Source: CAZFDE01 sp964517795
Lineage (GTDB): Bacteria > Planctomycetota > Phycisphaerae > Sedimentisphaerales > Anaerobacaceae
Assembly (NCBI GenBank): GCA_964517795.1
Contig: CAZFDE010000099.1
Coordinates: 1-8,418, forward strand
Length of the DNA: 8,418 bases
Direction: 5' to 3'
In this document: piece after piece, positions 6,370-8,418 of the stretch
How positions within the stretch are numbered: position 1 is the first letter of the stretch
Layout: each line of letters begins with the position of its first letter
Translations under genes and position numbers: made by a program
Notes under the pieces: generated by a model
Databases searched by the model: none
What the model was told of the DNA's origin: nothing
The model's input: only the letters and a program-made list of their open reading frames with translations

Positions 6370-6846
6370 ATGTTGTTTTTGATCGACGGTTACAATCTGT
6401 CCCATGCCATTGAAGCGATCGAATCTCCGAATGCCGGTTACGATGACGCGTCGCTGTGCCTGACGATCGATGCATTTTTACGTTATACAAAGAATAAAGC
6501 CGTTATTTATTTTGACGGTATCGGCCCGCCGGACAAAACATTCATTGACACGCTCGGTGCCTTAAAGGTTCAATATTGCGGCCGTGCCGAGGAGGCCGAC
6601 ACGTTCATTGAGCATCGGTTAAAATCCGTTACCAGCCCGCACACAACAGTGGTCAGCAATGATCGACGAATTAAGAAAGCCGCTTACGGGCATGCAATCC
6701 AGAATATGGGATGCGAATCGTTCTGGGCATTGATCCATCAAAAAATGGACCAGAAAGCCAGACGCAGCGGCCATGCGGCCAGATCGCGTCCCCTCACCGA
6801 AGGCGAAACCGACCAATGGATGAAATTCCTTGGTTTTGAACAATAA
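6370..6846 (+). CDS. YacP/Rae1-like NYN-domain protein
   Basis: A 158-residue NYN (PIN-like nuclease fold) protein. Acidic residues sit where the family has its metal site: Asp6 in LIDGYN, Asp in YFDG (about 56), Glu/Asp in EEADTFIE (about 75-82), and Asp in VVSNDRRI (about 95-102). The Bacillus relative Rae1 (YacP) is a ribosome-associated endoribonuclease; similar activity here is inferred. Residues about 125-141 are a basic, probably disordered linker, followed by a C-terminal LTEGETDQWMKFLGF segment that may be a docking motif. The start is ATG at 6370, four bases after the pyrC stop, without a clear ribosome-binding site, so translation is probably coupled to pyrC. Its link to pyrimidine synthesis is unknown. 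Confidence 0.8.
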   Translation: MLFLIDGYNLSHAIEAIESPNAGYDDASLCLTIDAFLRYTKNKAVIYFDGIGPPDKTFIDTLGALKVQYCGRAEEADTFIEHRLKSVTSPHTTVVSNDRRIKKAAYGHAIQNMGCESFWALIHQKMDQKARRSGHAARSRPLTEGETDQWMKFLGFEQ

Positions 6847-6876
6847 AAAACATGTTTACCGTTAGAGGTGTTTATC

Positions 6877-8418
6877 ATGAAACGGTCCACCGTTATTCAT
6901 CGGGTGTCGAAGTATCTGATCCTGTTTGCTGGCCTCTTGGCCCTGGGCGAAGCAACCGCTTCGGCGCAAATTCCGGAATCGCTGGTTGATAAAAAAGTCC
7001 TGGTACTGAATTCATATCATCGCGGGTATTACTGGTCCGATTCCCTGATCTCAGGAATTCAAGAGGTGTTCGAATCCGACCCGCTGCAGATTGAGGTGTT
7101 CATCGAGCATTTTGACGGCAAGCGATACGATGTCAATATGGTGTACCCGGCCATGGATGCCGTTTTGGATGCCAAGTACGGTCAACAACAGCTCGATGCC
7201 GTGGTGGTCTGTGACAATGTGGCGTTTAATTATGTGCTGCAAAATCGGGATACCCGCTTTCGGTCGATCCCGATCATTTTCTGCGGCGTGCGGCTCTACA
7301 GTCCCGAACAGATCCGTCAATATCCGATGATGACCGGTATCATCGAGGAACATCTGCGCGACCATATTATTCGCACGGCCCTGGCTATTCATCCCGCTAA
7401 ACATAAAATACTGCTGGTCAACATTAATCCGTACAATCCTGATGAATTCCTCCATTGCCAGGTTGCCATCAAGCGGGTGATCGCCGAGGATAACCTTTCA
7501 ATCGAACTGCAGACGCTCGATCTGAATCAATTGTCGTATGATCAATTATGGTATAAGCTGCATCAGGTGTCGCACGACACAGTAGTATTCCCAACGAATA
7601 CGAATTTCTTCACAGATAAAAACGGGCAGATACTCCCGTTTGAAATGGGGGTATCGCGGTTTTGCCGCAGTTGCCCGGTGCCGGTATATACTTTTCGCCG
7701 CGATTGGATCGGGCTGGGAGCGACGGGGACCAGTATGATCAATGGTTTTCGTCTGAGTGAAATGGTCGCTCAACGTACCCTGGATGTAATCAGCAATCGA
7801 AATATTGATGAGATGCAGATCGGTACCGACAATCCCATGCTCTATTTATTTGATTACGAACAAATCGAACGCTTCAATATTTCGAAGGCCCGCTTGCCCG
7901 AGAATTTAATCTATAAAAATGAACCGGACACCTTTTACTACCGTTATAAGCAGCGCATCTGGCTGACGGCCGGCGTTATTTTCGCCCTCTCGGCATCGAC
8001 GATCATTATGTTTATTTTGAATATTCAGCGCAAACAGGCCCAGCAGTTACTGGCCGGCGAACGTAAATTACTGCAAACGATTATCGATACGATCCCCGAT
8101 CATATTTTTGTCAAGGATAAGAAAAGTCGTTTTGTTTTTTCCAATCAGCAGAATTTGCAGTTCCTTAGAACGCAAGGTCTAAGTGATATTATTGGTAAGA
8201 CCGATTTTGATTTTATGCTTCATGATCTTGCAAGTCGATATTTTTATGAAGAACAGGCCGTGATCCAAGGCGGAGAAGGAATTGTCAACCAGGAAAGATA
8301 TATCAAAGATGAGCCGGGCAGCCGTCAGGAATGGATATTGACAACCAAAGTGCCCTGGTATGATGAAAACGGCAATATTCTCGGGATCGTTGGTTGTAAC
8401 CGGGATATTACACAATAT
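6877..8418 (+). CDS. Membrane sensor: ABC substrate-binding-like domain plus PAS, C-terminus outside window
   Basis: An open reading frame of 514 codons with no stop before the window ends. Residues 1-30 are a signal peptide (KYLILFAGLLALG, cleavage after ASA). Residues about 38-315 resemble the ABC-transporter substrate-binding fold (VLVLNSYHRGYYWSDSLISG at 41-60, DAVVVCDNVAF at 107-117, PVPVYTFRRDWIGLGATG at 267-284). One membrane helix spans about 361-383. Residues 396-512 are a PAS domain with its closing PAC strand (IIDTIPDHIFVKDKKSRFVF; ILGIVGCNRDIT). In known proteins of this layout a histidine kinase or GGDEF domain follows, so the protein probably passes a periplasmic small-molecule signal inward; the output is not visible. 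AGAGGTG (6864-6870) is the ribosome-binding site. It begins 30 nt after the NYN gene, so cotranscription is possible. Confidence 0.88.
   Translation, partial: MKRSTVIHRVSKYLILFAGLLALGEATASAQIPESLVDKKVLVLNSYHRGYYWSDSLISGIQEVFESDPLQIEVFIEHFDGKRYDVNMVYPAMDAVLDAKYGQQQLDAVVVCDNVAFNYVLQNRDTRFRSIPIIFCGVRLYSPEQIRQYPMMTGIIEEHLRDHIIRTALAIHPAKHKILLVNINPYNPDEFLHCQVAIKRVIAEDNLSIELQTLDLNQLSYDQLWYKLHQVSHDTVVFPTNTNFFTDKNGQILPFEMGVSRFCRSCPVPVYTFRRDWIGLGATGTSMINGFRLSEMVAQRTLDVISNRNIDEMQIGTDNPMLYLFDYEQIERFNISKARLPENLIYKNEPDTFYYRYKQRIWLTAGVIFALSASTIIMFILNIQRKQAQQLLAGERKLLQTIIDTIPDHIFVKDKKSRFVFSNQQNLQFLRTQGLSDIIGKTDFDFMLHDLASRYFYEEQAVIQGGEGIVNQERYIKDEPGSRQEWILTTKVPWYDENGNILGIVGCNRDITQY

Noticed and set aside
7051..7455. 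134-codon minus-strand frame
   Set aside because: It is antisense to the substrate-binding-like domain of the sensor; low-information His-rich sequence typical of a shadow frame.

Overview
The window looks like a chromosomal fragment of a Planctomycetota bacterium, probably of the Phycisphaerae type. The signs are a secreted subtilase-fold protein ending in a type I dockerin, a tiny membrane-anchored protein beside it, and a YacP-like NYN protein with a short conserved-looking C-terminal tail. The assignment is inferred from gene style, not from a marker gene.

Positions 1-1143 hold a two-gene mobile cassette: an XRE-type regulator (mobile mystery protein A) and a Fic-fold protein (mobile mystery protein B), overlapping by ATGA. 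The 60 bases in front are very AT-rich (14 G/C) and carry two near-identical palindromes that sit on the -35 and -10 hexamers of a likely promoter, which fits self-repression. The Fic protein keeps its nucleotide-binding loop but has Tyr-Leu where His-Pro of the HPFx(D/N)GNGR motif is expected, so it is probably not an AMP-transferase.

Positions 1269-3400 are read on the minus strand: a secreted subtilisin-fold protein with a C-terminal dockerin (1631-3337), then an 80-residue membrane-anchored protein (1269-1511). The subtilase keeps the His, the Ser and the oxyanion Asn, but has Ser where the catalytic Asp is expected. It also carries four scattered DPNT tetrapeptides.

Positions 3470-6846 are the pyrimidine biosynthesis operon pyrR-pyrB-pyrC, followed 4 nt later by a NYN/PIN-like RNase-family gene. 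A good sigma-70-type promoter lies in front of pyrR, back to back with an equally good one for the subtilase gene. PyrB and PyrC catalyse consecutive steps (carbamoyl aspartate, then dihydroorotate), and PyrR would sense UMP/PRPP. The leader before pyrR is only about 40 nt and contains no attenuator.

Positions 6877-8418 hold the first 514 codons of a sensor protein that runs off the window: signal peptide, periplasmic ABC substrate-binding-like domain, one membrane helix and a PAS domain. The output domain lies outside. The PAS-encoding part is much more AT-rich than the rest of the gene.

No rRNA, tRNA, CRISPR array, insertion sequence or convincing rho-independent terminator was seen.
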